Below, in pieces: positions 1 to 12,815 of a DNA stretch of 64,000 bases (its first letter is position 1; each line of letters opens with the position of its first letter). A model generated the notes under the pieces. The model saw only the letters and a program-made list of their open reading frames with translations, was not told the origin of the DNA and ran no database searches. A program made the position numbers and the translations under genes. The DNA is from Proteles cristata cristata (lineage: Eukaryota; Chordata; Mammalia; Carnivora; Hyaenidae): NCBI GenBank assembly GCA_017311185.1, contig JAESUZ010001281.1, forward strand, positions 434,001-498,000, given 5' to 3'.

Positions 1-55
1 TGTAGCCATGCCAGGTCTCGGTGAGGCCCGGACATCTGTAGAATCAATCGTTTAC

Positions 56-98
56 CTGAAAGGGGACCTCCAGTGCTGTCTGGAAAGCCATCTTCTCC
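56..98 (-). CDS. EDARADD: EDARADD exon 5
   Basis: This 43-bp exon enters in phase 0 and leaves in phase 1, flanked by CCGGTTTTCAG (AG at 100-99) and GTAAAC (GT at 55-54). It encodes GEDGFPDSTGGPLS plus one base. Human reads GEENGFPDSTGDPLPE in my recollection, so this copy lacks one residue in the GEENG stretch or the alignment shifts there. The rest matches, and the trailing G would supply the first base of the following Glu codon. The next exon, encoding the cysteine-containing linker and the whole death domain, lies left of position 1. Confidence 0.94.
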
Positions 99-240
99 CT
101 GAAAACCGGAAAGCAATCTGCATTAGAACCATCCCCATTTGTGGAGATATTATCACTTTTCCAATTTAGTTACATTTCCACCAAAGCCTGGCAGGCAGTA
201 AGGGCGGGGGTGGTGGAGATGGAGCTTAAGCACAGTATTG

Positions 241-355
241 CTCACCTCCCTCTATAAGCTCCTGGAGGGCGGGGGGTTCTTGTCTATTTGTCCCCTGTGC
301 GCAGAACAGTGCCTGACACACAGTAGGCACTCAACAAATGTTCGTTACATGAATG
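241..355 (+). repeat. L2 (LINE2) 3' end
   Basis: The segments TAAGCTCCTGGAGGGC, AGAACAGTGCCTGACACACA and GTAGGCACTCAACAAATGTT follow the familiar L2 3' end in order. Confidence 0.8.
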
Positions 356-519
356 ACTCTATTTTTAAAAAAGGTATCAATGCATGAAACAAGGTGCTGT
401 TTTATTTTTGTTGCACACTAGAGGTTCTTTTTCTTATTTTTATTCCCTACCTACTTTTTGTTGGGCTTGTCGTCAGTCTAGGTTACAATTTGCTCCCATA
501 CCTATTATATATTAAAAAG

Positions 520-733
520 AAAATTTTTTTAACATTTATTTAGTTTTGAGAGAGAGAGACACACAGTATGAGCAAGGGAGGGGCAGAGAGACGGGGAGAC
601 ACAGAATCTGAAGCAGGCTCCAGGATCTGAGTTGTCAGCAAAGAGCCCAGTGCGGGGCTTGAACCCATGAACTGCGAGCTCATGATCTGAGTCAAAGTCG
701 GATGCTTAACTGACTGAGCCACCCAGGTGCCCC
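520..733 (-). mobile_element. CAN-SINE (SINEC_Fc-like)
   Basis: Carnivore tRNA-Lys-derived SINE: on the minus strand it starts GGGGCACCTGGGTGGCTCAG (733 leftward), passes through a CT-rich region and ends in AAATGTT plus A-rich sequence near 525. Near full length. This and the following SINE entries were recognised by the same three parts: tRNA-related head, CT-rich middle, A-rich tail. Confidence 0.93.
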
Positions 734-2303
734 TCTCTTATATTTTTTAAAAATACATTTCAAAGCATCAAAGAGAAGCTGTCAGAAAGCAGCGTGCAAA
801 TCTCCTGAGGATCGTGTTTCTGCCTTTCTTGTGTGTGTGTGTGGGGTGGTTCTGTTTTTAAAAGCAAGGTTGTACCACAGAGCACGCCACATGAAGGGAT
901 ATATCGGGACCTTGTCGGAAGGGTGTGTGTGTGTGTTTTCAATGAAGACGGCAGAGGACACCATCCCCAGTACATGTTTGTTTATGTTAACTCCATCTTC
1001 ATACAATGAAAACCTCTCTCAGCAGCTAGTACAACACCCTCCACTGAGTTCCAGAAGAAGCCACGGCTTTGGGTCAAAAGCCCTGGATTTTACCCATAAT
1101 TTACCAATGCAGCTCACTGTCTCATTTGTAGATTAAGGGGGCCGATAGATTAGTTTATCTCTAAGGTGCTCTACATTCTTGGTTTTGTTCTTAAAGACAT
1201 GCTAATTCCCTGGTGTCAAACATTTTAAATAGTCTTTTTCCTCTTTATCTTCCAAGAAGCCTTCCCCCTCACTCCAAGCTCATAAGTCTCCATGTCTCAG
1301 CAGTGTAGATAACAGGTGTCTAATTACAAGCCTCATTGTTTTTCCACAGCAGAAGCACTCCTGTGTTTTACCAGCTAGATTTTTCCCCTCAACTGATCTA
1401 AGTATTTCTTTTTCTCTTTTATTGTTTTTTAACATTTATTTATTTTTGAGAGACAGAAACAGAGTACAATTGTGGGCGGGCAGAGAGAGAGGGAGACACA
1501 GAATCTGAAGCAGGCTCCAGGCTCTGAGCTGTCAGCACAGAGCCCGACAGGGGGCTCGAACTCATGGACTGTGAGATCGTGACCTTAGCTGAAGTCAGAT
1601 GCTCAACCAACTGGGCCCCCCTAGGCGCCCCAGATCTAAGTATTTCTTGCTTCTGTCTGAGCCTTATTCCTTGCCAACGTCCTAACTGGACTAGAAAGCA
1701 ACCTGCTCACCGTATAACAGTTTGTAAGAGTTATGGGGAGTTTTTGAAAGAACAAAAATCTCTTTCTGTGCAACTTTTTTACTTTTGGAGGCTAAGCCCA
1801 GAACTCCCCAGCAGCAGGGCCACTGTTCAGCGGGCCGTGTACGGACCTGCCTTCCCACATCTGCGCGGCCGCAGCAGGCCCAGACAGGCAAGCTCTTTTA
1901 TCAAGAGCCACACTTCTGCTCACCGAATTGGAAGTGTGTGCAGGAGGAAACAGAAACGGGGCCTTCAGCTGGAGCTCAGAGGCACGAATGTTCAAATCTG
2001 ACAGACTCTGGGGTACAACTGAGGTCCCTGCTATAACATGAACTTTCCTTTAACGGAAATCTCCATGACAGGGCATATTTGACTCGGTTTCTTATCACGT
2101 GGAGAAAATTTTTGCCAAAGACCATGTCTGGCCAGATTTATCCCCATGACAGAGATAAGGGACACGTCATGACTCACAATTACTTGTGAAGGTTGATGGA
2201 GACAGAATAATACAAGAATATCACAACAATCTCTGTTCTTGCTCTAATTATTTTGGGATGCTACTTTTAGGTTAGTTTTCTTTTTAAAATGTTTTCTGTT
2301 TAT
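734..2303. other. Intron 4 sequence around the second SINE
   Basis: Outside 1422-1631 I see only short TG runs (832-842, 923-935) and no exon, RNA gene or recognisable repeat. Confidence 0.6.
1422..1631 (-). mobile_element. CAN-SINE
   Basis: Near full length; head at 1631, T-rich tail side at 1422-1440. The head is diverged (GGGGCGCCTAGGGGGGCCCAG). Confidence 0.9.
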
Positions 2304-2516
2304 TTAAAAAAATTTTTTAATGTTTGTTTATTTTTGAGAGAGAGAGAGAAAGAGAGCGGGGAAGGGACAGAGAGAGGGAGACACAGAATCTGAAGCAGGC
2401 TCCAGGCTCTGAGCTGTCAGCACGGAGCCTGAAGTGGGGCTTGAACTTCATGACCTATGAGATCATGACCTGAGCTGAAAACAGACACCCATCTGACTGA
2501 ACCACCCTGGCGCCCC
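2304..2516 (-). mobile_element. CAN-SINE, left member of a tandem pair
   Basis: Full-length copy whose head (GGGGCGCCAGGGTGG, 2516 leftward) directly abuts the tail side of the next SINE. Confidence 0.92.
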
Positions 2517-2695
2517 TTTAGTTTATTCATTTTGAGAGAGGGGATGGGAGGGGCAGAAAGAGAGAGAATCCTAAGCAGGCTCTACGCTCTCAGCACGGAG
2601 CTTGATACACAGCTCGATCTCATGAACTGTGAGAGCATGACCTGAGCTGAAATCAAGAGCCCAACACTCAACCCATGGAGCCACCCAGGCGCCCC
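2517..2695 (-). mobile_element. CAN-SINE, right member of a tandem pair
   Basis: Shorter variant with the AGCTGAAATCAAGAG form of the tRNA-related part and little CT region. It lies head to tail with 2304-2516. GAGGTTAGTTTTC at 2698-2710 resembles TTAGGTTAGTTTTC at 2268-2281, suggesting that the pair shares one outer target duplication. Confidence 0.88.
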
Positions 2696-4814
2696 TTGAG
2701 GTTAGTTTTCAAAGAGTAAAATCAGAAAAGATTTATTTTTGCATTTTTTAATGGCTTACTGAACCCACACGCATACCTTTAGTCAACCCTTCTTTATGGA
2801 GAATCTATTGTGTTCAAGTTCCCATGATGGAATCTATATACAAAGATAAAAAAAAAAAATCTCACCCCTCACCCTCAAGGCCTGCCCCCAGAGGTACTGG
2901 GGCAGTGGAGACGTACACACACAACTCGAACACAAGGCAGAATGGAGTGAGTTCCAATAGGGAGGTGTGGATAAAGTCAGAGAGGAGACATTGTTCCAAC
3001 AGAAAAAGACAGAGGCGGTTTGACTCTTTGAACCAGAAGTATTTGAGATGAGCTTTGGACAGTGGGCACTTGGAGGCAAGGGCATTAAGCCGGAGGCTCT
3101 GTCTGAAGCAAAGGCAATGAGAGGCAGTAGGAATGATGCTCTGAGGTTGGACTGAGGCCTGAAAGCCATCTAAGGAGCTAGGCTCCCTCTCACAGATAAT
3201 GGCGGGGGGTGGGGGAGTCACTAAGGAGCTCGGGACAGAAGCAGGTATGTTTGTCCAGGAGCAGAGTAGGAATGCCTTCCGGCTGTGCAAACGGCACAGG
3301 TACATGGGTGTTTAGGGAGCACGTGAAGGCCAGGGGACTGTGGGGTGTGGTGAGGGAAAGCAAGATGGCCTTGGAGGTGACAATTCACGAGACCCCAGAC
3401 CACCCATCTGGGAGAGGAAGGGATAAAGCTAGAGCCACTGCAGAGATACAGTCATGAGGTGAAATCCAGAGCAAGTTTTGAAGACTAATGGACAAGACCA
3501 CGAGATGTCTGTGGGTGTTGAGGGCATGGCTCTGGTCCCTGGGGGAGGCCGGGGCAGGAGATGAAACCGTGTGTGTTGACAGGATTATGGAAGAAGAGAG
3601 AGACGCTGGAGAGCAAGACGTGTGGTCTCAGCCTTGAGGAGCGCCTCAACACCCCCATTTTGGTGGCTGGGGAGGGAATGAGGAAGGAAAGCAGAAAAGT
3701 GGGGGTCAGAGGAGGGAGATCGCCTCGAGACAGGGAAAGGTTGGAGCCTCTGTGGGCCCTGTGGAGACAAGATTTGGTGGGGGGATGAGTGAAGATATCT
3801 TAGAGCGGTTCTAGCAGAGAGGTGGGCGTGCGAGCCAGCTTCTACCAGAAGGTGGCGAGGACACCAAGACAGACGTCTCTGGTGCTAGCCCCACCCCCCA
3901 CCTTTCTATCTGCTTCACTTTCTCTTATCTTTGATGTCCTAGCTCAGACGTCACTTCCTCTTAGAAAGTCTTCTGCAAACTCCCAGTCTGGTTTATGTCC
4001 CCGGGGTGCTCCCACCGAACCTGTATGTGCCACCCTACGGGACGGCCACACTGGGAGTGGGGGGCTGAAGTCTAGAGGAGACTCCAGACTGCCAGGCAAG
4101 GGCCCCCTCTGTGCTTTCCCATGATTAGCGTGTCTGAGACAGATAGCGCATACTATCTGTGCAAGGGACGGCAAGTGGGAGGGAGGGAGGAAAGAAGACA
4201 CAAATAAGGCATGGAGTCTGTGTTCTCCAGACCAGGGGATGAGCTGCCTTTCTCCATGATGTTCTCTGCACCTCCCTCAGCTGACTTTGCCCCTTGACCT
4301 CATCTCCTTGACCACCAATTCTGTGGCCTCCACCCCAATTCTGTTGTTCTGGTCTCACCCAGATTCCTGTCCACTTGGCCGGGATCCCACATCTTAGAGA
4401 GGTCTTTAAAAACACCCTAGCTTTGTCCATCGGCTGAGGGCCCCTGGCCGGTACTTAGTAGCTCTGCCCTCCCTTCCCCTTGTGTTGTTCTAAACAGCTG
4501 AGTATTGCTTGGGAAAAAGAAGTGACAAACCTCACACATTTCTATGATCGTGTATCTGATCTCAGCTGTGTCTCAGCTATTCCTTGGCCATTCTCCGTCT
4601 CTCTTCTAATTGCCCCCCCTTAAGAACCTACTGGGTTTTGTTCCAAATCTTTTCTGGTCTGCTGAAATACCCATTTCCACATATCCAAATTCCAAAGATC
4701 CACATATCCACTTGTGCCTACTATCCCGAGATGGGGCTGAGCCAAGGTATTTGCCCCAATTCTCCTTTTCTCCAATCTCCAAAGAGATGGTGTCTTTTCA
4801 TCTTCAAGGCTTGA
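2696..4814. other. Intron 4, purine-rich stretch
   Basis: About 3090-3800 is G/A-rich with phrases such as GTGGGGTGTGGTGAGGGAAAG that recall old LINE 3' UTRs, but no family could be assigned. Otherwise only the weak L2 match at 3925-4010. Confidence 0.5.
3925..4010 (+). repeat. L2-like fragment
   Basis: CTAGCTCAGACGTCACTTCC and AGAAAGTCTTCTG resemble the L2 block that reads roughly CTCAAATGTCACCTCCT then AGAAGCCTTC. Short. Confidence 0.45.
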
Positions 4815-5132
4815 CCTTTATCCTTGAGGACATTATGGTGGGTGAAATAAGCCAGACACAAAGGGATTCCAGTGATACCAGGTACCGAGAGGAATCAAAC
4901 CAAAAAGACAGAAAGTTAAATAGTGACTACTGGGGGGTGGGGGTGAGGGTAGAATGGAGAATTAGTATTTAATGGGTATGGAGTTTCAGTTTGGGAAGAT
5001 GAAAAGGTTCTGGAGATGGATGGGGGTGATGGTGGTTCAACATGAACAGACTTAGAGCCACAGAATCACATCCTTAAAAATGGTCAAGATGGTAAATATT
5101 ATGTGTATTTTACCACAATAAAAAAAATTTTT
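4815..5132 (+). repeat. Old LINE-1 3' end (L1M type)
   Basis: GTGAAATAAGCCAGACACAA, TTTAATGGGTATGGAGTTTC, GAAAAGGTTCTGGAGATGGA, then a poly-A-like CCACAATAAAAAAAA, in the order of an L1 3' UTR. Confidence 0.8.
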
Positions 5133-6131
5133 TTAAATCTTCTTAGGAGGTTTGAAGGTACCGTGAAGTTGAACAGCAAAGTTTTATATATTCAAGTAGC
5201 TAAAGAAAATCCCCATTTTGTTAAAACTTCTCACTGTGAATATAGAGCAAATACCTTCTATTTGGGCAAAGGTGTTCACTGTTGCCATGAATTCTCTGAG
5301 CAGAGAGAACGCTGGCGTGCTTATACTCATTTTGTCCTCTGCTTAGTTTATAAGCTGGTAGCCAGGCTCCATTTCTGCTACCGGAGGTCTAGGCACGAGG
5401 TGCTGAGGACTTACTTCTGGAGACTTACCCCTGGCGATTTCACATAGGGATCTGGGCAACAGAAACCCCAAGGCCAAGAACTTTGTCCTCAGAGATGAAT
5501 ATGAACACCAGGAGCAGTCCATCCCACGTGGGGATGGATGGATAGGTGGAAGAGGCTGACAGATTGATGGGGAAGGTACTAACCAGTAACAAGGGGCTAG
5601 TTTTCTGTGAGACATGCTCTTCTGGACTGTCAAATTCCATCTTTAAATGCCTACGCTTGGCTAATTGATAAAGAGTTCCGTCTTCATTATTTTGCAAACT
5701 AGGGAAAGGATAACTGGGTGGGAAAGCACTCAAAAGGGTGGTTAGCCTGATGGTCACCTAAGTCTAGTCAGAGGTTTCCACGAAGACCAAATCCAAGTTA
5801 TCACTGCTCACTTGGTAGCAGCAACCCAAATGACAGGCAAAGAGCCTGAAAAGAGCTGTCTTCCATGCAAACTACTTAAGTAGCTTCTTCGGGAGAAGCA
5901 ACCAATGCTAAAGCTTGATCTCTCTGCTTTAAGAAAGTATTTCAGTAAATGGCTTTGGAAATATGATTTTGGAAGCTTAGATGTGCAACAGTAACAGGGC
6001 TCTGACAGCTTGGATCTTCCCTGTTCTAGACTCTCTCCCGTCACACAGCCAGTGAAACTCAAGCAGCTTTCAGTGGTGTAAATTCCCAAGACAGACATGG
6101 TATCTCTATAACTCTTCTTTTTTTGTTTTTG

Positions 6132-6333
6132 TTTTTAAAATGTTTAATATTTATTTATTTTTGAGAGAGAGAGGAGCGGAGAGGTAGAGAGAGAGGGAGA
6201 CACAGAATCCAAAGCGGGCTGTAGGCTCTGAGCTGTCAGCACAGGGCCTGATGCGGGGCTTGAACCCATAAACCATGAGATCATGACCTGAGCCGATGTC
6301 GGACGCTTAGCTGACTGAGCCACCCAGGTGCCC
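6132..6333 (-). mobile_element. CAN-SINE
   Basis: Full-length copy; head GGGCACCTGGGTGGCTCAG at 6333 leftward, tail side in a T-rich run from 6119. Confidence 0.92.
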
Positions 6334-6653
6334 TACTCCTGTTGGATTTTCTAAAAAAAAAAAAAAACTGTACTTAATTCTTTTTCTGCAAGTTAATTAC
6401 TATTATTGTAGTAACCAATTACACTTCTACTTTTTATGGAAGGATATTATACATATCTATTCATTTGAAAGTATATTCCAAAAACTGGCCTTGGGAAAGG
6501 TACTTACTCAGTGTAAGATATTCTAGGCCTGGGATACGGTGACAAAGGAGCCACATCCCTGCTGCTTCAAGGTTACAACCCAGCAATGCAACAAAGACAG
6601 GAGCAAAAATACGGACACTACAGGAATGAATAACGCATCAGAACGGCGTAGAA

Positions 6654-6886
6654 GGGCACTTGGGTGGCTCATTCGGTTAAGCGTCTGACTTCAGCTCAGG
6701 TCATGATCTCATGGTTCATGGGTTTGAGCCCCATGTCAGGCTCTGAGCCATCAGCACAGAGGGCTGGAGTCTGCTTCAGATTCTGTGTCTCCCTCTCCCT
6801 TTCTGCCTCGCCCCTGCTCATGCTCTGTCTCTCTCTCTCTCAAAAATAAATAAACCTTAAAAATATTTTTTTTTTAAAAAAAAAGG
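6654..6886 (+). mobile_element. CAN-SINE
   Basis: Head GGGCACTTGGGTGGCTCATT at 6654, CT-rich 6786-6841, CAAAAATAAATAAACC tail, then T and A runs to 6886. Confidence 0.92.
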
Positions 6887-7646
6887 AAAAAGAAAGACAG
6901 AGAGAGAATGCCAGGGGAGCATAATGGTGGGCAAGAATCCAAGTGAGACCTCAGGGAACAGGAAAAGTTTCACTGAGTTTGAAAGAATGAAACACAGAAG
7001 GATGGACATTTGAATGAATGCCACCCTGCTTTGCTAGAAGCAGAGCAAACCTGTGGCTTTGTGTACATTTGGTTCTTTCTTCTCTTCAACGAGAGTTCTG
7101 TTCAATTATGAGGAAGACCCGCTACTTCTGGAGTTGAAGTCAGGGTCAAAGACTGAAGCAGCCGTGCCTGGGACTTGGAGGCCGGGCACGCTCAGATGTA
7201 ATTCCATACCTGTGCTACAGTTTCAAAGGCGAGGGAAGGAGGGGCTTTCCCCTCGTGCATGATTACTGTTCAGAATATCACCAAGCGTTTCACAGGAGGT
7301 TATGACTTGCAGGCGCAAAGGGTATCACCAAGAGGTGGGGGGTTTTGGCCTACATTTCTTACACTCACAAATCCCAGGTGTAGGACACATGTGAAGCCAG
7401 GGTACGGACTCCTCCAAGGTTGTGAGATGAGGACGTGTATTCACACCCCCTCATTCCAGCCTATAATTTTCCTCCGGTGTATAATTATGTGTGGGCTGAA
7501 GAAAGACCACTGGGTTTCAGGTGCCAGTATATGGAAGCTTATTGGGCCTAAATGCCACCTAAATGTTTGAATGAGTTAGTTACTCCACTACTTTTTCCTT
7601 TAATTTGAAAAAAAAAAAATACCAAAAACACAAAATAAAAAGGACA

Positions 7647-7778
7647 GGGGCACTCAGGTGGCTCAGCTGGGTAAGCGTCTGCCTCTTGATCTCAGCTCAG
7701 GTCTTGATTGCAGGGTCCTGAGTTCAAGCCCTGCATTGGACTCCATGCCCAGCATGGAGTCTACCTAAAAAAAAAAAA
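7647..7778 (+). mobile_element. Short, older CAN-SINE variant
   Basis: A 132-bp copy lacking the CT-rich region: GGGGCACTCAGGTGGCTCAG head, a TGAGTTCAAGCCCTGC block, CCAGCATGGAGTCTACC, then a pure A run. The architecture resembles the caniform-type SINEC rather than the felid-typical form. Confidence 0.85.
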
Positions 7779-7806
7779 GGACAGCTGCCAACTGATAATT
7801 TTTCTT

Positions 7807-8021
7807 TCTTTCTTTTTTACTTTTTATTTATTTTTTTTTTGAGAGAGAGATAGAGACAGTGTGAGTGGGGGAGGGGCAGAGAGGGAGACACAGAATCCAA
7901 AGTAGGCTCCAGGCTCCGAGCTGTTAGCACAGAGCCTGACACGGGGCTCAAACCCATGGACCGTGAGATCACGACCTGAGCTGAAGTCAGACGCTAAACT
8001 GACTGAGCCACCCAGGTGCCC
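7807..8021 (-). mobile_element. CAN-SINE with perfect 19-bp duplication
   Basis: Flanked by CCAACTGATAATTTTTCTT at 7788-7806 and 8022-8040. Full length, with few substitutions relative to other copies. Confidence 0.95.
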
Positions 8022-8796
8022 CCAACTGATAATTTTTCTTAAAAAAAAAACAACATGATTTTTGACTTTCTAATGGAACAAAAGTGATATGTATTTAGCA
8101 GGAACTGCATTTCCAAGTCTGGATTTGGATCTTTTCCCAGGAGAGTGACATGGGGTACTGTCCTCTCCCTGATGCCCGGCAGCGGCCCCTGCTCCCCGGC
8201 TCCCACATGACTACAAAGGTCAGCAACCCACACACTGACAACCCTTCTGCGCCCACACAGCCCTTCTACTTTTCCCTTTCAGAGCAGTATTCAATCAATT
8301 ACTTGAGATCTCCTACACTTCACTATCAAATAGGCTTTGTGTTAAATATTCTTGCCCACCTGCAGGCTAACATAAGTGTTCTGAGCTCACTCAAAGTCAG
8401 CTGGGCAGAGCTATGATGTTTGGTATGTTAGGTGCAGTGATACATTTTTGACTTAAATATTTGTAGTTTACAATGGGCTTATGAGGTGTAAACCCCTTAT
8501 AAGTTGAAGAATATCTTTATTAAAAAATCATACTGTTTTTTAAAAAAAAAAAAAAGCCATAAGAGATGTGAAGATCTTTGTCTATAGCTCTTAGCTCATC
8601 GCTCAATCCCTTCTCCCTCCCCAGAGGTCACTGGTTATAATCTGGGGCATGTCCTTTCTGATTCCTTAGTCATAGGAACCAAGACCAAGACTTTTTTTTT
8701 TTTTTAGTCCCAAACCATGTGAGTCTATAACTTGCTTTATTCAATAATATCTTATTTAGTTCAGTGGCCTCTCCTCTTTTTTTAATTTTTAAAAAA

Positions 8797-9021
8797 ATTT
8801 TACATGTTTATTTATTTTGAGAGGAAGAGAGAGGGAGAGGGAGAATGAGAGGGAGAGGGAGGGAGGCGGGCGGAAAGAGATGGGAGACAGAGAATCCCAA
8901 GCAGGCTCTGCACTGTCAGCACAGAGCCTCATGTGGGACTTGAACTCATGAACTGTGAGATCATGACCTGAGCTGAAACCAAGAGTCAGATGCTTAACTA
9001 CCTGAGCCACCCGGGTGCCCC
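8797..9021 (-). mobile_element. CAN-SINE
   Basis: Full-length, with an expanded GAGAGGGAGAGGGA purine stretch at 8820-8868. Similar flanks (CTCTCCTCTTTTTTTAAT near 8768, and near 9024) suggest an imperfect target duplication. Confidence 0.92.
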
Positions 9022-9891
9022 GGTCTCTTCTTTTTTTAATGGTTTTAATTATACTGTGTCAAAGTACCAAAATTTACTTAACCCATTCATTTCTTGCAAG
9101 TGGGTATGTAAGTAATGCATGTTTTTTCTATTTCAAACACTGCCATAATTTCTATAAGATCAAGTCCTTAAATAGGGACATTGCCCAATGAGTAACAGAT
9201 GCCACCAAATAGTGTTCCAAAAGTTGTATCAATCTGCATCTCAACCACCCAAACCGTGCTCTACCTGGACACCCACGCCAGTGGGAAGTCTAAGTGAAAT
9301 CCTAACTCACTAACGAAATTCAAAGGCATTACAGTCAGTAAAGCACTGAATGATAACGAGAACAGAAGCCTTTAAGTCAAACAATTAGAGCAGATTAGAG
9401 ACTGTATAATTTAATGATTAATAAACTTCTCGTATGCTGGTCTTAGGGCAATAGTTACTTAAGTGCTAGAAAGCAGGCATTTTTGCCCTTTGGCTCTATG
9501 TACCTTACCACGAATATGTTATTTTGACTAGTCCCGAAAGTAGATATAAGGTAAAAAAACCATCAAATTAGACTACATCAAACTAGAGTACAGATTTTCC
9601 TTGACTTATATCCATATATATATGCATCAGGGTTATATCCTGATAAACCCATCGTAAGTTGAAAGTATCCTAAATTCAAAATATACTCACTGCCATGAAT
9701 TTTCACTACTGAACATCATAGCTCAGCCCAGCCAACTTTTAATGTGCTCAGAACACATTAAAAGGTGTTTAAGAGCACCTTTTAACAGGTGGGTAAGATG
9801 CAGGTGGGTAAGAGCATCTAACACAAAGCCTATTTGATAATCAGTGTTGAAGATCTCTGTACTTGAGCACTGCATTGAATGTGAAAAGCAC

Positions 9892-10140
9892 GGAGCACCT
9901 GGGTGGCACACTCACTTAAGTCCCCTGCTCCTGATTTTAGCTCAGGTCATGATCTCGTGGTTCATGAGTTCGAGCCCCACACGGGGCTCCGCACTGACAG
10001 CACAGAGCCTGCTTAGGATTCTCTGCCTCTACACGCCCCCTGCCCCCACCTCTACTCTGCTCACATGCTCTTTCTGTCTCCCCACCCCTCCCGCCAAATA
10101 AATAAAAACTTTAAAAAACTTAAAAAATAAAAAGAAAGTA
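9892..10140 (+). mobile_element. CAN-SINE, first of a tandem pair
   Basis: Head GGAGCACCTGGGTGGCACAC at 9892, an unusual C-rich middle (10035-10098), AAATAAATAAAAAC tail. The next SINE begins in its A-rich tail. Confidence 0.9.
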
Positions 10141-10378
10141 TGGCATGCCTGAGTGGCCCAATGGGTTGGGCATCGACTTCAGCTCAGGTCATGATCTTGT
10201 GTCTTGTGGGTTCAAGCCCCGCATCGGGCTCTGTGCTGACAGCTTGGAGCCTGGAGCCTGCTTCGGATTCTGAGTCTCCTCTCTCTGCCCCTCCTCTACT
10301 AGCAATGCGTGTCTCTCTCTTTCTCTTTCAAAAATAAATAAACATCAAAAAATTTTAAATACAAAAAAATTAAAAGAA
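10141..10378 (+). mobile_element. CAN-SINE, second of a tandem pair
   Basis: Degenerate head (TGGCATGCCTGAGTGGCCCA) at 10141, otherwise full length with a CAAAAATAAATAAACATC tail. AAAGAAAGT before (10132-10140) and after (10374-10382) may be its target duplication. Confidence 0.88.
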
Positions 10379-11595
10379 AGTTAAAAAGCAGAACGGCTCT
10401 GTGAGTGCAGAATGGATGTCAGTGTGTGGGCTGTTGACCCCTGTGGTCGCATGGCCAGCATCAGGAGACAGGAGCAGAGCCCTTGGCTGGGAAAAGATCC
10501 AACTCCAAAACTCGAAGTGCAGTTTCTACTGAACATGTGTCACTTCACCACCACCATCACGTCGAAAAATTGTAAGCTGGCCCATCAAAAATGGGGAACT
10601 GGCTGTACTTTGATTTTTCTTTTAAAATTCCATTTCTGAGAAGTTTATGAAAGACAAGATCTGCAGGGCCCTCAGAGGATAACTGTAGCGGGCAGCATGA
10701 ATTAGTAGTGGGGACAGCAGTTTGCATTCCGTTATTTTCTCCGGCACGCAGAAACACAGAGTGCGGGTGGTCCCGGTCTACCCACGCTGAGGGCGTGGCC
10801 ACACAGGGCCCACACAAATCAGCAAGAGCCCGTGGACATGCCAGACGGGTGGAGCGCTGTTGCATGCCGAGCCTGAGGGCAGGGCAGGGTGAGCAAGAGA
10901 GAAAAGGGGACAAGGTTGGGGGTACCAGACTTCAGAGTGTGAGTGGAGGGTTTGTTTCCTGTGATGACGTGCTTGGAGATGGATGGGGCCAGGAGAGAGA
11001 GGAAGCAGGTCAGTGGAAGGTCGCCATGCCCGACACATCAATTTAGTCTAGAAAAAGTCAGATGACACAACCTGGAGATGTTAAGTTCTATCCTGGGAGA
11101 CAGAATCAGACCCTTGTGTATTTTGGGCAGAACTGTCTAGGGAATCGGGACAGAGAAGAGGTCTGCCTCTTGCAAAGACCCTAATCAAATTCACCTGGCA
11201 TTTCTCATGAAATTTTAACTTTGTAGTGGTTCGTGTATCTGTTCCCCCAATGGGGCACCCCGGGCACGTGAGAAGGGGTGAGATGGTCAACTGCACAGAC
11301 TGGATGGGACAGTGGGTAAACGAAGGAAGGAGGGAGGGAGTGGAAAAGCAGACAGATGAGGGATACATCAACTTATAGAACAGGTGCTTTCCATTCCAGC
11401 GAAATCCACCCTTGAAGTTCCTTCTCTGTCCACTCAAAGTCCAGGCAGGTGTGTATAAAGAACCTCCCCCTGCTCCCCACCCCGCCCCCCGTCACAGCCT
11501 GTTTCAAGAAAGTGCAGTCTATTTTGGATTGGTAGACAGTGTCCTCAAAGCCAAAGGGAGTCCCTCTTACCAGAGCTAAAAATAGCCAAGTAGAG

Positions 11596-11835
11596 GAGCA
11601 CCTGGGCGGCTCAGTCGGTTAAGTGTCTGACTTTGGCTCAGGTCATGATCTCATGGTTCGTGGGTTCGAGCCCCGCATCGGGCTCTGTGTTGACAGCTAG
11701 CTTAGAGCCTGGAGCCTGCTTTGGATTCTGTGTCTCCCTTTCTCTCTGACCCTCCCCTGTTCACGCTGCCTCTCTCTTTCTCTCTCTCTCTCAGAAATAA
11801 ATTTTAAAAAAAACATTAAAAATTTCTTTAAAAAC
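11596..11835 (+). mobile_element. CAN-SINE with 13-bp duplication
   Basis: Flanked by TAGCCAAGTAGAG at 11583-11595 and 11836-11848. Has the TAGCTTAGAGCC insertion variant in the middle. Confidence 0.95.
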
Positions 11836-12591
11836 TAGCCAAGTAGAGGCTCCAGGGAAGGTTTTCTTGTTTTCCCTAAGAGCACTGCTTCCTCATTCTT
11901 GAAATGTTGTCTCAGGAACGAAGTGAGAAACTACCAAGGATTTCCTGAAGCCAGAACTATCTGCTTTTCCCTCAAAGAACAAAGCAAAGGGCTCACCAAT
12001 CTGTGAAACAGATCTTGTTGGTGCTTGAAAAGCATCGCTACGTATCACAAAGAGCAGGTAGCGGCCTGCTGGGCTGACTCAGGCAAGATACCATCAACAG
12101 CAAGTGCCGCTTGGGTCCGTTCCCTGTTATTATAACACGCATAATTGCTTCGGGTTCGCAGATAGTCTGGCAGACCGGCTGCTCTGCCAAGGCAATGAGG
12201 ATTTTGCCAACTGCCTCTCAATCCAATTTAAAGAAAAGAGCAACCCTGCCATTTACTGGTTTTATTCCAGTAGCTCTTACCCATGCTGCTCTGCCACACG
12301 GATATCATTTAGAACTGCGGGAAAAGCCTAAAATCTCCCTAGGCAAGCGGCCCAGTGGTAACTGGTAATGGGCAGCTGACTCAGAAATGCTGAGCATCGG
12401 GGGTAGGTGAGCGACCCTGGACAAGGCATGGGTCCCAACTCCATCCCTCATCCACTGACACCGGCTCCCTCCACTGTAAAACAAAAGAAATCACGAACCA
12501 CAGGATTTCTGTGGTCCCATTCAGCGCTAAAGATGTCACACTGTCCATCTGTACGTCTCAGCCCAAACCCACTTTCTAAATGGTCAGGATC

Positions 12592-12716
12592 GGGGAGGCC
12601 TGGGTGGCTCGGTCAGTTAAACGTCTGTCTGTTGATTTTGGCTCAGGTCATGATCTCGCAATACATGAGAGAGCCCCAAGGCAGGCTCTGTGCTGCTGGC
12701 TGGGAGCCTGCTTGGG

Positions 12717-12763
<47 letters not shown>

Positions 12764-12815
12764 TCCTCCCCAGTTAGTGTGCTCTCTCTCAAAATAAATA
12801 AACTTAAGAGAAAAA
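12592..12815 (+). mobile_element. CAN-SINE with expanded CT microsatellite
   Basis: The CT-rich region has grown to an uninterrupted (TC)n of about 42 bp at 12720-12761. Head GGGGAGGCCTGGGTGGCTCG at 12592. Confidence 0.9.

Larger units (their letters stand above)
5133..7646. other. Intron 4 unique sequence
   Basis: 5133-6131 and 6887-7646 show no exon, RNA or repeat that I can support; the SINEs at 6132 and 6654 are listed separately. Confidence 0.55.
8041..12591. other. Intron 4 unique sequence between SINEs
   Basis: 8041-8796, 9022-9891, 10379-11582 and 11849-12591. 9030-9260 is A/T-rich and may be old LINE; a C-rich run lies at 11466-11492. Nothing else recognised. Confidence 0.5.
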